A stretch of 64,000 nucleotides of DNA from Reticulitermes speratus (taxonomy: Eukaryota; Arthropoda; Insecta; Blattodea; Rhinotermitidae): contig JAJKFL010000014.1 in NCBI GenBank assembly GCA_021186555.1, positions 43,546,700-43,610,699 of the forward strand. The letters run 5' to 3'. Positions 42,220-52,292 of this stretch are shown here, in pieces (the first letter of the stretch is position 1; the number at the start of each line of letters is the position of its first letter). The notes below the pieces were generated by a model. That model had not been told where the DNA came from. It ran no database searches and worked only from the letters and a program-made list of their open reading frames with translations. The translations under genes were made by a program, and so were the position numbers.

Positions 42220-42803
42220 TTCAGATTAATGTTGCCTTGATTGACTAGCTGGCTAAGTAACTCACTGACTGAGCAGTTGACTGCCTTACAGTAACAGTGA
42301 CGTCACAGTAATGTCACAGTAACCTCACAGTGGCCCGCCGTGCAAATCCAGTAAATCCAACAGTTACGACTGTCAGGGAACCGTGACGTCATACGCACAA
42401 TTACATCGTATGTTTGCAAAGCAATGTGTGTTGCGGCCGTATTACCAACTCTCCACCCATGACGTCATGGGCAACCAATGGCTGAACGTGTTTCTTTCCG
42501 TTCATTGGTTGATAGTGACAGATGATGCAATTAGGGTGGGGACGAGACGAAAACGTCATATTTGTGGTATAGTGACTGTACCACAAACAGCGTTTGTTTA
42601 GGGCTGAAAGGATTTGGTACCGCACAGTTTCGAAGTAATGTATTGCCTCCATCTTCAATGTAGAAAAGAGCATGCTAAACAACATCGCATCCCTGAAGAC
42701 AGCGATATTTATAATCAACACTTAACTGCGGATCTCACAGAACTGTGTGTCAAAGACGGCTTGAAGTGTACGTGGATTTTGTATTCGAAGTTTATGTTTA
42801 TGT
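42220..42803. other. Spacer with decayed element end
   Basis: 42615-42710 shows GTTTCGAAGTAATG, GCCTCCATCTTCAATG on one side and ATCCCTGAAGACAGCGATAT on the other, resembling inverted decayed element ends. No gene. Confidence 0.4.
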
Positions 42804-42811
42804 TTTATGGT

Positions 42812-43118
42812 AAAAAAGCAACCCCATTACAGGCCTAGACAGGCCCTGAGGGGTCCAGGAGGTTGAGGCTCCCAGATTTGTAGACAATCGGCACATGAAG
42901 GTGGTAAGGTTGTCAGCCCTACGCACCGGCCGCCTTTACCCCCAGAAAATGCTCCTGGTACTCATTTCTGTTAGAGGCTGAGTCGACCCCAGGACCATAG
43001 TGCGACCGAAAGGATTATGTCAAGGAATTAATTCCAATTACACCATCGGGAATCGAACCCGCGACCTTCCGGCTTGTAGCGCAGTGCCTCAACCAACTGC
43101 GCCACCGCGTGCCCCTGG
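42812..43118 (-). mobile_element. SINE family B, full length
   Basis: Reverse complement: A box GGTGGCGCAGTTGGTTGAGG, B box GGTTCGATTCCCGATGG, the body, and an end near GGTTGCTTTTTTACC. TTTATGGT at 42804-42811 and 43119-43126 is a probable TSD. Confidence 0.88.
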
Positions 43119-43164
43119 TTTATGGTCAGTTGCTGGAATTATCTGGAGTTAAATTGTATGCTGG

Positions 43165-43395
43165 TTAGCGAATAATTAACTGGAAAACATGCAAAAGGAA
43201 GCGGTCGTGGCCGATGTGATGTAGGCATACTAACCCGGTATCTGCTTGGAGGAAACCGAAAATTGCCAATAAGGAAAGCTCATATACGGGGCGACGCTCG
43301 AAATGGCAAGTGCAAAAAAATACGCGAATAGAAAGAGACGTCTTGGAAGGCACAGACTGGATGGATGTGAAAATGGATGACTGTTTGCAGTCCAA
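43165..43395 (+). mobile_element. Possible LINE remnant
   Basis: GAAAGAGACGTCTTGGAAGG, CACAGACTGGATGGATG loosely follows the LINE order, but frames are scrambled. Confidence 0.3.
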
Positions 43396-43426
43396 CTAAA
43401 CACACTTCACTTTCACTGGTATTATT

Positions 43427-43480
43427 TACTCATCAACCCCTACATAAGTTTCGGTCTTTATAAGGCCATTTTGCACGGTG
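43427..43480 (-). ncRNA. Degenerate hammerhead-like motif
   Basis: Minus strand: TGCAAAATGGCC...GACC (stem II), GAAAC, TTAT, GTA, GGGGTTGATG. Box 1 is destroyed. GCACGGTGAGAATG beside it recalls the 3' tail of families A and B. Confidence 0.35.
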
Positions 43481-43637
43481 AGAATGATATAAAAAAATGA
43501 AAATGGATGTCACAGAGATCTTGGAACAGTGTGGTATATACCGCAGGCAGACCTTCGGTACAGCACCAGAAGATGGATAAAGTATTACAGTGAAGAATAC
43601 ACGCCTTGGATGGAATGGTCCATCTTGGAAAGTGTCA

Positions 43638-43728
43638 GCAGAAGTGTCTAAAAGGTGTCAGCAGAAGTGTCTAAAATGTGTCAGCAGAAGTGTCTAAAAA
43701 GGTGTCAGCAGAAGTGTCTAAAACACAC
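43638..43728. repeat. 22 bp tandem repeat, four units
   Basis: GTGTCAGCAGAAGTGTCTAA plus AA/AG repeats four times. Confidence 0.9.
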
Positions 43729-43891
43729 AGCCTATACACAAGTTCTGATAGCAGATACGAGTAATGTGAAACAGCTTGAATTGCAGCAAAAGTTGTAAAA
43801 AATTCTAAACAGTTACGACGGTACGTAACACTGAGAACTAATGGGTTTCTGGACTCTGTCCATCGTCCGGAAATCTAAAATAACTAGATAA

Positions 43892-43932
43892 CACGACGTT
43901 TCGGAAACTGGATCTGTTTCCGTCCTCAGGTG
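43892..43932 (-). ncRNA. Hammerhead-like motif, compact GTCGTG class
   Basis: Minus strand: CAC, CTGAGGA, C, stem II GGAAAC/GTTTCC perfect with loop AGATCCA, GAAAC, GTC, GTG. The short stem I CAC/GTG and the absent stem III loop match 2438-2476. Confidence 0.5.
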
Positions 43933-43952
43933 AAGCGGAGGGAGACACCTAT

Positions 43953-45968
43953 TGTGTTGGGTCCCTTAGACAGAGCTAACTTCAATCACTGTTGGGTCCC
44001 TTAGACTGAGCTAACCTCAATCACTGTTGGGTCCCTTAGACTGAGCTAACCTCAATCACTGTTGGGTCCCTTAGACTGAGCTAACCTCAATCACTCTTGG
44101 GTCCCTTAGACAGAGCTAACCTCAATCACTGTTGGGTCCCTTAGACAGAGCTAACCTCAATCACTGTTGGGTCCCTTAGACTGAGCTAACCTCAATCACT
44201 GTTGGGTCCCTTAGACAGAGCTAACCTCAATCACTGTTGGGTCCCTTAGACAGAGCTAACTTCAATCACTGTTGGGTCCCTTAGATAGAGCTAAACTCAA
44301 TCACTATTGGGTCCCTTAGACAGAGCTAACCTCAATCACTGTTGGGTCCCTTAGATAGAGCTAAACTCAATCACTATTGGGTCCCTTAGACAGAGCTAAC
44401 CTCAATCACTGTTGGGTCCCTTAGACAGAGCTAACCTCAATCACTGTTGGGTCCCTTAGATAGAGCTAAACTCAATCACTATTGGGTCCCTTAGACAGAG
44501 CTAACCTCAATCACTGTTGGGTCCCTTAGATAGAGCTAAACTCAATCACTATTGGGTCCCTTAGACAGAGCTAACCTCAATCACTGTTGGGTCCCTTAGA
44601 CAGAGCTAACCTCAATCACTGTTGGGTCCCTTAGATAGAGCTAAACTCAATCACTATTGGGTCCCTTAGACAGAGCTAACCTCAATCACTGTTGGGTCCC
44701 TTAGACAGAGCTAACCTCAATCACTGTTGGGTTCCTTAGATAGAGCTAACCTCAATCACTGTTGGGTCCCTTAGACAGAGCTAAACTCAATCACTATTGG
44801 GTCCCTTAGACAGAGCTAACCTCAATCACTGTTGGGTCCCTTAGACAGAGCTAACCTCAATCACTGTTGGGTCCCTTAGATAGAGCTAAACTCAATCACT
44901 ATTGGGTCCCTTAGACAGAGCTAACCTCAATCACTGTTGGGTCCCTTAGACAGAGCTAACCTCAATCACTGTTGGGTCCCTTAGATAGAGCTAAACTCAA
45001 TCACTATTGGGTCCCTTAGACAGAGCTAACCTCAATCACTGTTGGGTCCCTTAGATAGAGCTAAACTCAATCACTATTGGGTCCCTTAGACAGAGCTAAC
45101 CTCAATCACTGTTGGGTCCCTTAGACAGAGCTAACCTCAATCACTGTTGGGTCCCTTAGATAGAGCTAAACTCAATCACTATTGGGTCCCTTAGACAGAG
45201 CTAACCTCAATCACTGTTGGGTCCCTTAGACAGAGCTAACCTCAATCACTGTTGGGTTCCTTAGATAGAGCTAACCTCAATCACTGTTGGGTCCCTTAGA
45301 CAGAGCTAAACTCAATCACTATTGGGTCCCTTAGACAGAGCTAACCTCAATCACTGTTGGGTCCCTTAGACAGAGCTAACCTCAATCACTGTTGGGTCCC
45401 TTAGATAGAGCTAAACTCAATCACTATTGGGTCCCTTAGACAGAGCTAACCTCAATCACTGTTGGGTCCCTTAGACAGAGCTAACCTCAATCACTGTTGG
45501 GTCCCTTAGATAGAGCTAAACTCAATCACTATTGGGTCCCTTAGACAGAGCTAACCTCAATCACTGTTGGGTCCCTTAGACAGAGCTAACCTCAATCACT
45601 GTTGGGTTCCTTAGACAGAGCTAACCTCTATCACTGTTTGGTCTCTTAGATAGAGCTAACCTCAATCACTGTTGGGTCCCTTAGACAGAGCTGACCTCAA
45701 TCACTGTTGGGTCCCTTAGATAGAGTTAAACTCAATCACTATTGGGTCCCTTAGACAGAGCTAACCTCAATCACTGTTGGGTCCCTTAGACAGAGCTAAC
45801 CTCAATCACTGTTGGGTTCCTTAGACAGAGCTAACCTCTATCACTGTTTGGTCTCTTAGACAGAGCTAACCTCAATCACTGTTGGGTCCCTTAGACAGAG
45901 CTAACCTCAATCACTGTTGGGTTCCTTAGACAGAGCTAACCTCAATCATTGGACCTTCTGTTGCGTCT
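43953..45968. repeat. 2.0 kb tandem array, 35 bp unit with higher-order structure
   Basis: About 57 units contain GTTGGGTCCCTTAGACAGAG, CTAACCTCAATCACT. A variant with ATTGGG/GATAGAG/CTAAACTC recurs every two to four units from about 44280 to 45730, forming 70-140 bp higher-order repeats. Confidence 0.97.
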
Positions 45969-46360
45969 CTTAGGCTGAGCTAACCTCAATCACTGCATTG
46001 TGATTTCTCCCCTTCATGCAAAGACTAAATTTCACACAGGTATCAAAGATGGACAACTATAGTTACAAATTTGGCAACCTCCGTGTTTACAGAAGAACAA
46101 ATCGTACATAAAAAATTGAACCGAATTGGTAAATGGATTTCATACAAAGTGTGTTTACGTGTAGCAGAGTTCACACTTGGTACGGCAAATTTAAAGAGAT
46201 TAAACTGAATATTTTGTTTTCAATTTGCAAGTAAACTTTTAGCAGCTGTAAGACAAACAGACAACAAAATACAGGCTGGCCTGTCAAACCGTGTGCCCAG
46301 GTATTCAGGCACAAATATCAGGCACAGAAAAAATTACATAAAAAGGAAGTATTAAATTGG
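45969..46360. other. Spacer, no recognised feature
   Basis: AT-rich, no frame or repeat signature. Confidence 0.5.
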
Positions 46361-46361
46361 T

Positions 46362-46765
46362 TTTTTTTTGTCTACTTTACATGGAATTTTCATTCTTCTT
46401 CATTTGTGCTTCTGTTTTTTATCTTGCTTGTCACTTCTTTAACCCCGTTTTCTTTTCCCTTATCGTGTCTTTTAAAGTCTTCCTTCTCTTGTACTCCCCT
46501 TTTTTAGATTTCCTTCTTCTCAAATTTTATTAATTTCCCTTACTTCCCATCTGTCTATGCCTTTCCTTTATCCTTCCTTGTTAAATATTTATTTTCTTAC
46601 TCTCTTACTTTCTCTCATTTTGTTTCTTTGCCTTCTCTTTTCTTTCTTGATAATTCTGTCTCCGTTGTGTACATCCACCATTCTTCAAGTTCGCTTTGCC
46701 TTCTTCATTTCGTTTCCCTTTATTTAATTTCTCTCCTTACCTCTAAACTCTTTTTCATTTTATAC
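46362..46765. other. Pyrimidine-rich tract
   Basis: About 400 bp in which T and C heavily predominate on the plus strand (TTTCCTTCTTCTC, CTTCTCTTTTCTTTCTTG). No repeat unit is evident. Confidence 0.8.
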
Positions 46766-47254
46766 ATTACTTGCATGCAACACAGTTGTAGCTGAGGAAG
46801 ACCGCGGGCTTGGTTTTGTGTAGTACATGGTACAGGTGCCTCCCTGTGTGAGTTGGCAGGCCTGCATCTGTCCGGCATGTCGTCGTTTCAACTGATTTAT
46901 CTATTCATTACAGTGCAATAAATCAGACAGTTAAAGTGACCCACCTATATAAAGTAGCTTGCTGTGACGTGAATTCTGAGAAACGCGTTTTATAGCCGGT
47001 GAACACTGTACCATAGACGTGCAGGGAATGCTCCACATATTCTAGAACTGGGCTTGAAATGGAAGTACATTTTCTTCTCACACTAGTGCCATATTCCCCA
47101 AGAACATAACCTCTTCAGTTTTCGTTTGATTTGAGCAGGTGTTAACACTGTGCGTGGTGTAAGAAAAGTGTTAACCTTTGATGAAGACGGAACCGAGTTT
47201 TGGTGTGCTGTAGCCAGGGCTTTGCTAATTGAGATATCCTGGGTCTATTATCGA
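46766..47254. other. Spacer, no recognised feature
   Basis: No frames or repeat boxes. The minus frame at 47142-47381 overlaps a SINE. Confidence 0.5.
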
Positions 47255-47261
47255 TAAAAGG

Positions 47262-47458
47262 GTAGAGGTAAAGCAATCCTATTACAGGCCTGGACAGACC
47301 CTTAGGGTTCCAGGAGGTTGAGGCTCCCAGATTTCTAAACAATCGGCACATGAAGGTGGTAAGGTCGTCAGTCCTACGCACCGGCCGCCTTTATCCCCAG
47401 GAAATATTCCTGGTACTTATTTCTGTTAGAGGCTGAGTCGACCCCAGGGTGTAGGGCG
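47262..47458 (-). mobile_element. SINE family B, head missing
   Basis: AGAGGTAAAGCAATCCTATT, GGTTGAGGCTCCCAGATTTC, CGCACCGGCCGCCTTTATCC, GAGGCTGAGTCGACCCCAGG, then the match stops before the tRNA-like head: a 5'-truncated insertion. Confidence 0.8.
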
Positions 47459-47534
47459 AAGTGCTAACAACTCCTCACCGTAAAAAAATTACGAAACATA
47501 TACACAAAGCCTCGGACCTGGACTGAGTCTTTGG

Positions 47535-47812
47535 TACAATTTATGCAACGGAAAAGGGATAAGGAGACTACTTGGAAGAACAAGACATAGATGGGAGAAA
47601 AATATTAAAATGGATGTTCAAGAAGTGGGATGGGGGTCATGGATTGGATTGATATGGCTCAGGATAGGGACAGGTGGCGGGCTCTTGTGAATGCGGTAAT
47701 GATTCTTTGGTTTCCATAAAATGCGGGGAATTTGTTGACTAGCTGACGACCTGTTAGCTTCTCAAGAAGGACTGTGCTATATGGAGTTAGTTAGTTAGTT
47801 AGTTAGTTAGGA
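47535..47812 (+). mobile_element. LINE 3' end with (GTTA)n tail
   Basis: GGATAAGGAGACTACTTGGA, AATATTAAAATGGATGTTCA, GATATGGCTCAGGATAGGGA, CAGGTGGCGGGCTC, TGCGGGGAATTTGTTGACTA, GAGTTAGTTAGTTAGTTAG. One of the better preserved copies. Confidence 0.88.
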
Positions 47813-48114
47813 TGTCCTGTGGGCAGGTAGCTGCAGCTGATTGTTTTGTTTCTGTAAACACTTAAACACGTGCCGGTGATAGAGCCCTAAATCGCGTGAG
47901 CCCTGTATTTAGTGATCTGAAAAATAGAAAAGTTACTGAAGTTTTTTGAGATGTATATTGAGGAAACAAATTCAAATTTTTGTCCATATTATCTTATAGT
48001 AAACGATGGATACGTGAATATTTATATAATACATAAATAGGTTTATCACCAACAAATTGCACATGAAATCTGCGCTGTTCTGGGATATTACTCAGCGTAG
48101 AGTGATAATTCTGT

Positions 48115-48156
48115 ACCGACGTTTCGGGACAACCTATCGGTCCCATCTTCAAGGGT
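48115..48156 (-). ncRNA. Hammerhead-like motif, family E
   Basis: Minus strand: ACC, CT, TGAAGA, T, stem II GGGAC/GTCCC, GAAAC, GTC, GGT. One extra base in box 1 as in other family E copies. Confidence 0.5.
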
Positions 48157-48206
48157 CAAGAAGTCTAAGAAGAAAAAAATTACACTTGTCCATGAATCGA
48201 GAAACA

Positions 48207-48249
48207 CTCCTACACGTTTCGGCTCTTATTTATAGCCATCTTCAGGGAG
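48207..48249 (-). ncRNA. Hammerhead-like motif, compact and intact
   Basis: Minus strand: CTCC, CTGAAGA, T, stem II GGCT/AGCC with loop ATAAATAAG, GAAAC, GT, GTA, GGAG. Stem I CTCC/GGAG is perfect. Its core matches the family B right arm. Confidence 0.62.
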
Positions 48250-48369
48250 AGCCAATTTATACTAAAATACATAGCTTAGAGCGTTAACACATAACTTTGT
48301 CAATTGCAAAAGGTGGAATACGCAATGCCATTATGTCATTACAACAGTGTTAAAGTTATGTTGAAATTA

Positions 48370-48370
<1 letters not shown>

Positions 48371-48417
<47 letters not shown>
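48371..48417. repeat. (TTA)n microsatellite
   Basis: About 15 TTA triplets. The poly-Leu frame there is an artefact. Confidence 0.95.
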
Positions 48418-48419
48418 GG

Positions 48420-48725
48420 AGGACTCTTTTTAAAAAACACGAAATCCTGGCACGCACATTAGAAGAGGCAAATGCATTGTCAGTTTCAGTGGGAAATTAT
48501 TTAGAAAAAGACCTCTTGGTGGACCTGAAGTTAGACGGAAGTGGGTGTAATAATAGAACGGGTCTTAAAGAAATGTGGGCTTGCCTTATGTGGTTCAGGA
48601 CAGCGAAAAGCAGGGGGATTTTGTCTACACGGCACTGAGCCTTTGCGTTCCATAAAGTGTGGTATTTCTGGACTAGATGAGGTAATACTTGCTTCTCAAG
48701 AAGGATTCTGCTCCATGCAGCTACC
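48420..48725 (+). mobile_element. Decayed LINE 3' end
   Basis: GAAAAAGACCTCTTGGTGGA, AATAGAACGGGTCTTAAAGA, GCCTTTGCGTTCCATAAAGT, TTCTCAAGAAGGATTCTGCT follow LINE order with heavy mutation. Confidence 0.6.
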
Positions 48726-49019
48726 CTCTACCTTAAATTTCGTTAAGTCCTTAAGCACCTCTATAGCTACTGTCAGCCATTTTGAAGGAATTTCGACTCT
48801 ATTTTAAAGTTTTTAAATGTTTTGTGACTGTACGACTTATCACAGTTAATAGCCCTAAAGTAGAAACACGAAAATCTACATCGACATCCGTATTACAATA
48901 TGTCTTTCTTATTTTAAACTTTAAATGAAGCCAAAATATAGCGTGAATATTCTGAATATGTCTGACAGCAATCAACATTGGCTATTTATATTGAAGCTGT
49001 AAGTACAACAGACATGGAT
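48726..49019. other. Spacer, no recognised feature
   Basis: AT-rich, nothing recognised. Confidence 0.5.
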
Positions 49020-49109
49020 ACCAACATTACATTAAATTAAGTTATAAACCAACCGATGCACACTAAAACCACTCTTTAAGTAGCTTTATTATAAAATTGT
49101 TAAAATTGT

Positions 49110-49151
49110 ACCCCTACACGTGTTTCGATCCTAGGATCATCGTCAGGGGGG
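49110..49151 (-). ncRNA. Hammerhead-like motif, family A copy 3 left
   Basis: Core intact (CTGACGA, GAAAC, GTA) with stem I ACCCCC/GGGGT. Confidence 0.6.
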
Positions 49152-49541
49152 TTTATTGCTAAAAGCTACAGTCACTTCAACACATGATTTAAAATATTCT
49201 ATCTGCACTTTGAAACATAAGTTAAAATCTTGATAAAAGATTCTCTAAAAGTTGTAAAATTATAAAAGCACTGTAGATGGTAGATTGTGGAACTGCTGGC
49301 GTGTGGTATTAAAAGCATATGAAATGTTTTTGCGTGGAGCGAAGTGTACTACGTGTGTGTGCAGTGTACTACGGTGGAGTCTAATACCACACGCCAGCAG
49401 TTCCACAATTCTACCATCTACAGTGCTTTTATAATTTTACAACTTTTAGCGAATCTTTTAACAAGATTTTAACTTATGTTTCAAAGTGCAGATATAATAT
49501 TTTAAATCATGTGTTGAAGTGACTGTAGCTTTTAGCAATAA

Positions 49542-49583
49542 ACCCCCTGACAATGATCCTAGGATCGAAACACGTGTAGGGGT
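49542..49583 (+). ncRNA. Hammerhead-like motif, family A copy 3 right, mutated
   Basis: Box 1 reads CTGACAA: the invariant G is changed to A. Everything else matches the left arm. Confidence 0.55.
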
Positions 49584-49706
49584 ACAATTTTAACAATTTT
49601 ATAATAAAGCTACTTAAAAAGTGGTTTTAGTGTGCATCGGTTGGTTTATAACTTAATTTAATATGACGAAGATGCACGGTGTCAACAACGTGAAACCAAC
49701 ATTACA

Positions 49707-50302
49707 ATTTATGCCGCTGCTTTGTAGCATTGGGATTTATTTAACGACACTTTCACTAGCTCAGATAACACAACGTCGAATGTTTGGATGACAGTGAAAG
49801 GTAAACTGGAATGGATATAAAGAGAATTGGTCGTGGCCTAATTTAAGATTACATCCCGACCCTTTCCGAGGACAAGATATCAGGTCTCCGGGCGGGAATT
49901 TTTACCCAGAATCTGCCAAAGACCCTGCAGGTATTCAGCCTAGACTTCTCATGCGTTGTGTAGGGTATGTTATTTACTGGTGTGCTTATTCTGCTGTGGA
50001 GTGGCAATGGAGCTCTAAGGGACTGTAACCTCTAATTTGCCTATTTTCTGCATGACTGATTAATTTGTAGGTTTGGTGGAATAATAAATGACAGGGAAGA
50101 CCGAAGGACTCGGAGGAAATCCTTTTTCAGTGCCTATTTCTCCACTACAAAGCGAAAATGTTTTTCACTGGGAGCGAACTCGGACTTTCAGACTGACAAA
50201 GCGAGCACTAACTATGCTGTTAATAACAGTGTTGTTCTTTTAAACTGAACAATTTGTTACTGCGACAGTTTGTTAAAGAGCGTCTCCACTTTGTTTCGGC
50301 AG
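49707..50302. other. Sequence upstream of the Wnt exon, with SINE C remnant
   Basis: 50095-50215 on the minus strand resembles SINE family C (GACTCGGAGGAAATCC, GGGAGCGAACTCGGACTTTC). The last bases before the exon, CTCCACTTTGTTTCGGCAG, form a moderate 3' splice site (AG at 50301-50302). Confidence 0.5.
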
Positions 50303-50577
50303 GTAGTCGGGAGGCAGCCTTCACTTACGCCATCTCCAGCGCCGGCGTCGCATACGCCGTGACGGCGGCCTGCAGTCGGGGCAACATCTCTGACTGTGGC
50401 TGCGACCCCAGCCACAAGGCCCGCAAGGAACTGGCGCCGTCCGGCTGGAAATGGGGAGGCTGCAGCGCCGACGTCGGTTATGGAATGAGGTTCGCCCGGC
50501 GCTTCCTGGACGCGCGAGAGATTGAGGGCGACGAACGCAGCCTCATGAATTTACACAACAACAAAGCAGGGCGCAAG
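50303..50577 (+). CDS. Wnt7-like internal exon (partial gene)
   Basis: One exon of a secreted Wnt signalling ligand, which binds Frizzled/LRP receptors at the cell surface. The 275 bp encode 91 full codons after two bases of a split Gly codon. In order they give [15 protein letters not shown] (residues 1-15), [14 protein letters not shown] with three conserved cysteines and an N-I-S glycosylation sequon, [14 protein letters not shown] (the Wnt GGC motif), DAREIE and [12 protein letters not shown]. The spacing and the SREAAFTYA and [10 protein letters not shown] blocks fit Wnt7 (arthropod Wnt7/Drosophila Wnt2 group) better than Wnt1 or Wnt5. It is bounded by TTTCGGCAG on the left and AAG/GTACGC on the right (donor GT 50578-50579), entering with a phase-1 intron and leaving in phase 0. 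It is GC-rich at third positions, unlike its surroundings. The next exon, expected to hold the CKCHG motif with the lipid-modified serine, is not in this window. The paralogue call is inference; membership of Wnt is near certain. Confidence 0.92.
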
Positions 50578-50597
50578 GTACGCAATAAAACCTCCTT

Positions 50598-50762
50598 AGT
50601 TGTTTTGTATGGGTGTGAAACTTGGTCTCTCACTTTAAGAAAAGAACATAGGCTAAGAGTGTTTGAGAATAGGGTGCTGAGGAAGATATTTGGGCCTAAG
50701 AGGGACGAGGTAGCAGGGGAGTGGAGAAGACTACATAACGAGGAGCTTCATGATCTGTAGTC
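50598..50762 (+). mobile_element. LINE fragment just inside the intron after the Wnt exon
   Basis: It encodes [20 protein letters not shown], then [20 protein letters not shown] and [13 protein letters not shown] before a stop at 50758-50760: the best-preserved coding piece of this LINE in the window. It starts about 20 bp after the splice donor and is open in the same frame as the exon, so unspliced RNA would read through into it. It ends abruptly at both sides, with no 3' tail. Confidence 0.88.
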
Positions 50763-51190
50763 ATCGCAGTTAAAATGGTTACCCACCACTGCAATAGACG
50801 GAAAGTGGTTAAGCAACAGGCCAGTTTTCCTGGTTAACGAGTTTCAATGACACCAAATTAGCACTGTGCGAACGGGAATCTTCATACCAAGCGCTAGTAA
50901 AAACAGGTATTGAGTCGTAAAAATGCCGTAAACCGAGGGAACTTGTTATCACGTAAGCAAGACTGTGATCGTCACACATTTTGTACGGGACCGGAAGTTT
51001 AGCATGCAGGATTTAGTTACCGTGATGTTATAGGAAGATTGTGCTTACAGCGCCTCAAGTGTTTTCAGAACGTAACACGACTGGACGCGTGGAAACACGT
51101 GCAAAAATTTGCGTGTCTTATAACATCATTCTTTCCTATGTCAGACAGTTTTCCTTTACTTGTGACGCATTTCAATGTTTTACAGACGCT
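50763..51190. other. Intronic spacer, no recognised feature
   Basis: No second Wnt exon, frame or repeat is seen. Confidence 0.5.
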
Positions 51191-51199
51191 TATAAATCG

Positions 51200-52292
51200 A
51201 ATATTGGCGTTGGTCACGAAGTCAGAGATGTACGCGTTGTGGGTAGTTCATAGCCGTTGGTCACGAAGTCAGAGATGTACGCGTTGTGGGTAGTTCATAT
51301 CCGTTGGTCACGAAGTCAGAGATGTACGCGTTGTGGGTAGTTCATATCCGTTGGTCACGAAGTCAGAGATGTACGCGTTGTAGGTAGTTCATATCCGTTG
51401 GTCACGAAGTCAGAGATGTACGCGTTGTGGGTAGTTCATATCCGTTGGTCACGAAGTCAGAGATGTACGCGTTGTAGGTAGTTCATATCCGTTGGTCACG
51501 AAGTCAGAGATGTACGCGTTGTGGGTAGTTCATATCCGTTGGTCACGAAGTCAGAGATGTACGCGTTGTGGGTAGTTCATATCCGTTGGTCACAAAGTCA
51601 GAGATGTACGCGTTGTAGTTAGTTCATATCCGTTGGTCACGAAGTCAGAGATGTACGCCTTGTGGGTAGTTCATATCCGTTGGTCACGAAGTCAGAGATG
51701 TACGCGTTGTGGGTAGTTCATATCCGTTGGTCACGAAGTCAGAGATGTACGCGTTGTGGGTAGTTCATATCCGTTGGTCACGAAGTCAGAGATGTACGCC
51801 TTGTGGGTAGTTCATATCCGTTGGTCACGAAGTCAGAGATGTACGCGTTGTGGGTAGTTCATATCCGTTGGTCACGAAGTCAGAGATGTACGCGTTGTGG
51901 GTAGTTCATATCCGTTGGTCACGAAGTCAGAGATGTACGCCTTGTGGGTAGTTCATATCCGTTGGTCACGAAGTCAGAGATGTACGCGTTGTGGGTAGTT
52001 CATATCCGTTGGTCACGAAGTCAGAGATGTACGCCTTGTGGGTAGTTCATATCCGTTGGTCACGAAGTCAGAGATGTACGCCTTGTGGGTAGTTCATATC
52101 CGTTGGTCACGAAGTCAGAGATGTACGCGTTGTGGGTAGTTCATATCCGTTGGTCACGAAGTCAGAGATGTACGCCTTGTGGGTAGTTCATATCCGTTGG
52201 TCACGAAGTCAGAGATGTACGCCTTGTGGGTAGTTCATATCCGTTGGTCACGAAGTCAGAGATGTACGCCTTGTGAATAGTTCATATCCGTT
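51200..52292. repeat. Tandem array, 47 bp unit, inside the putative Wnt intron
   Basis: About 23 units contain CGTTGGTCACGAAGTCAGAG, ATGTACGCGTTGTGGGTAGT, TCATATC. Variants: ACGCGTT versus ACGCCTT (the latter common in the second half) and GTGGGTAG versus GTAGGTAG. Confidence 0.97.

Larger units (their letters stand above)
48055..48290 (-). mobile_element. Two ribozyme-type element ends side by side
   Basis: 48055-48175 is a family E end (ATGAAATCTGCGCTGTTCTG, CTCAGCGTAGAGTGATAATT, motif at 48115-48156). 48180-48290 belongs to a different family with its own motif (48207-48249), followed by AGCCAATTTATACTAAAATA. Confidence 0.6.
49032..49694. mobile_element. Family A inverted-repeat element, copy 3, complete
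   Basis: The arms 49032-49300 and 49385-49655 are near-perfect inverted copies around an 80-bp GTGTACTAC-rich centre. The one-sided tail ATATGACGAAGATGCACGGT, GTCAACAACGTGAA follows the right arm. ACCAACATTACA at 49020-49031 and 49695-49706 is an exact 12 bp TSD. No frame inside. Confidence 0.88.

Noticed and set aside
43953..45968. CRISPR-like regular array
   Set aside because: Units are contiguous with no unique spacers, and the genome is clearly eukaryotic.
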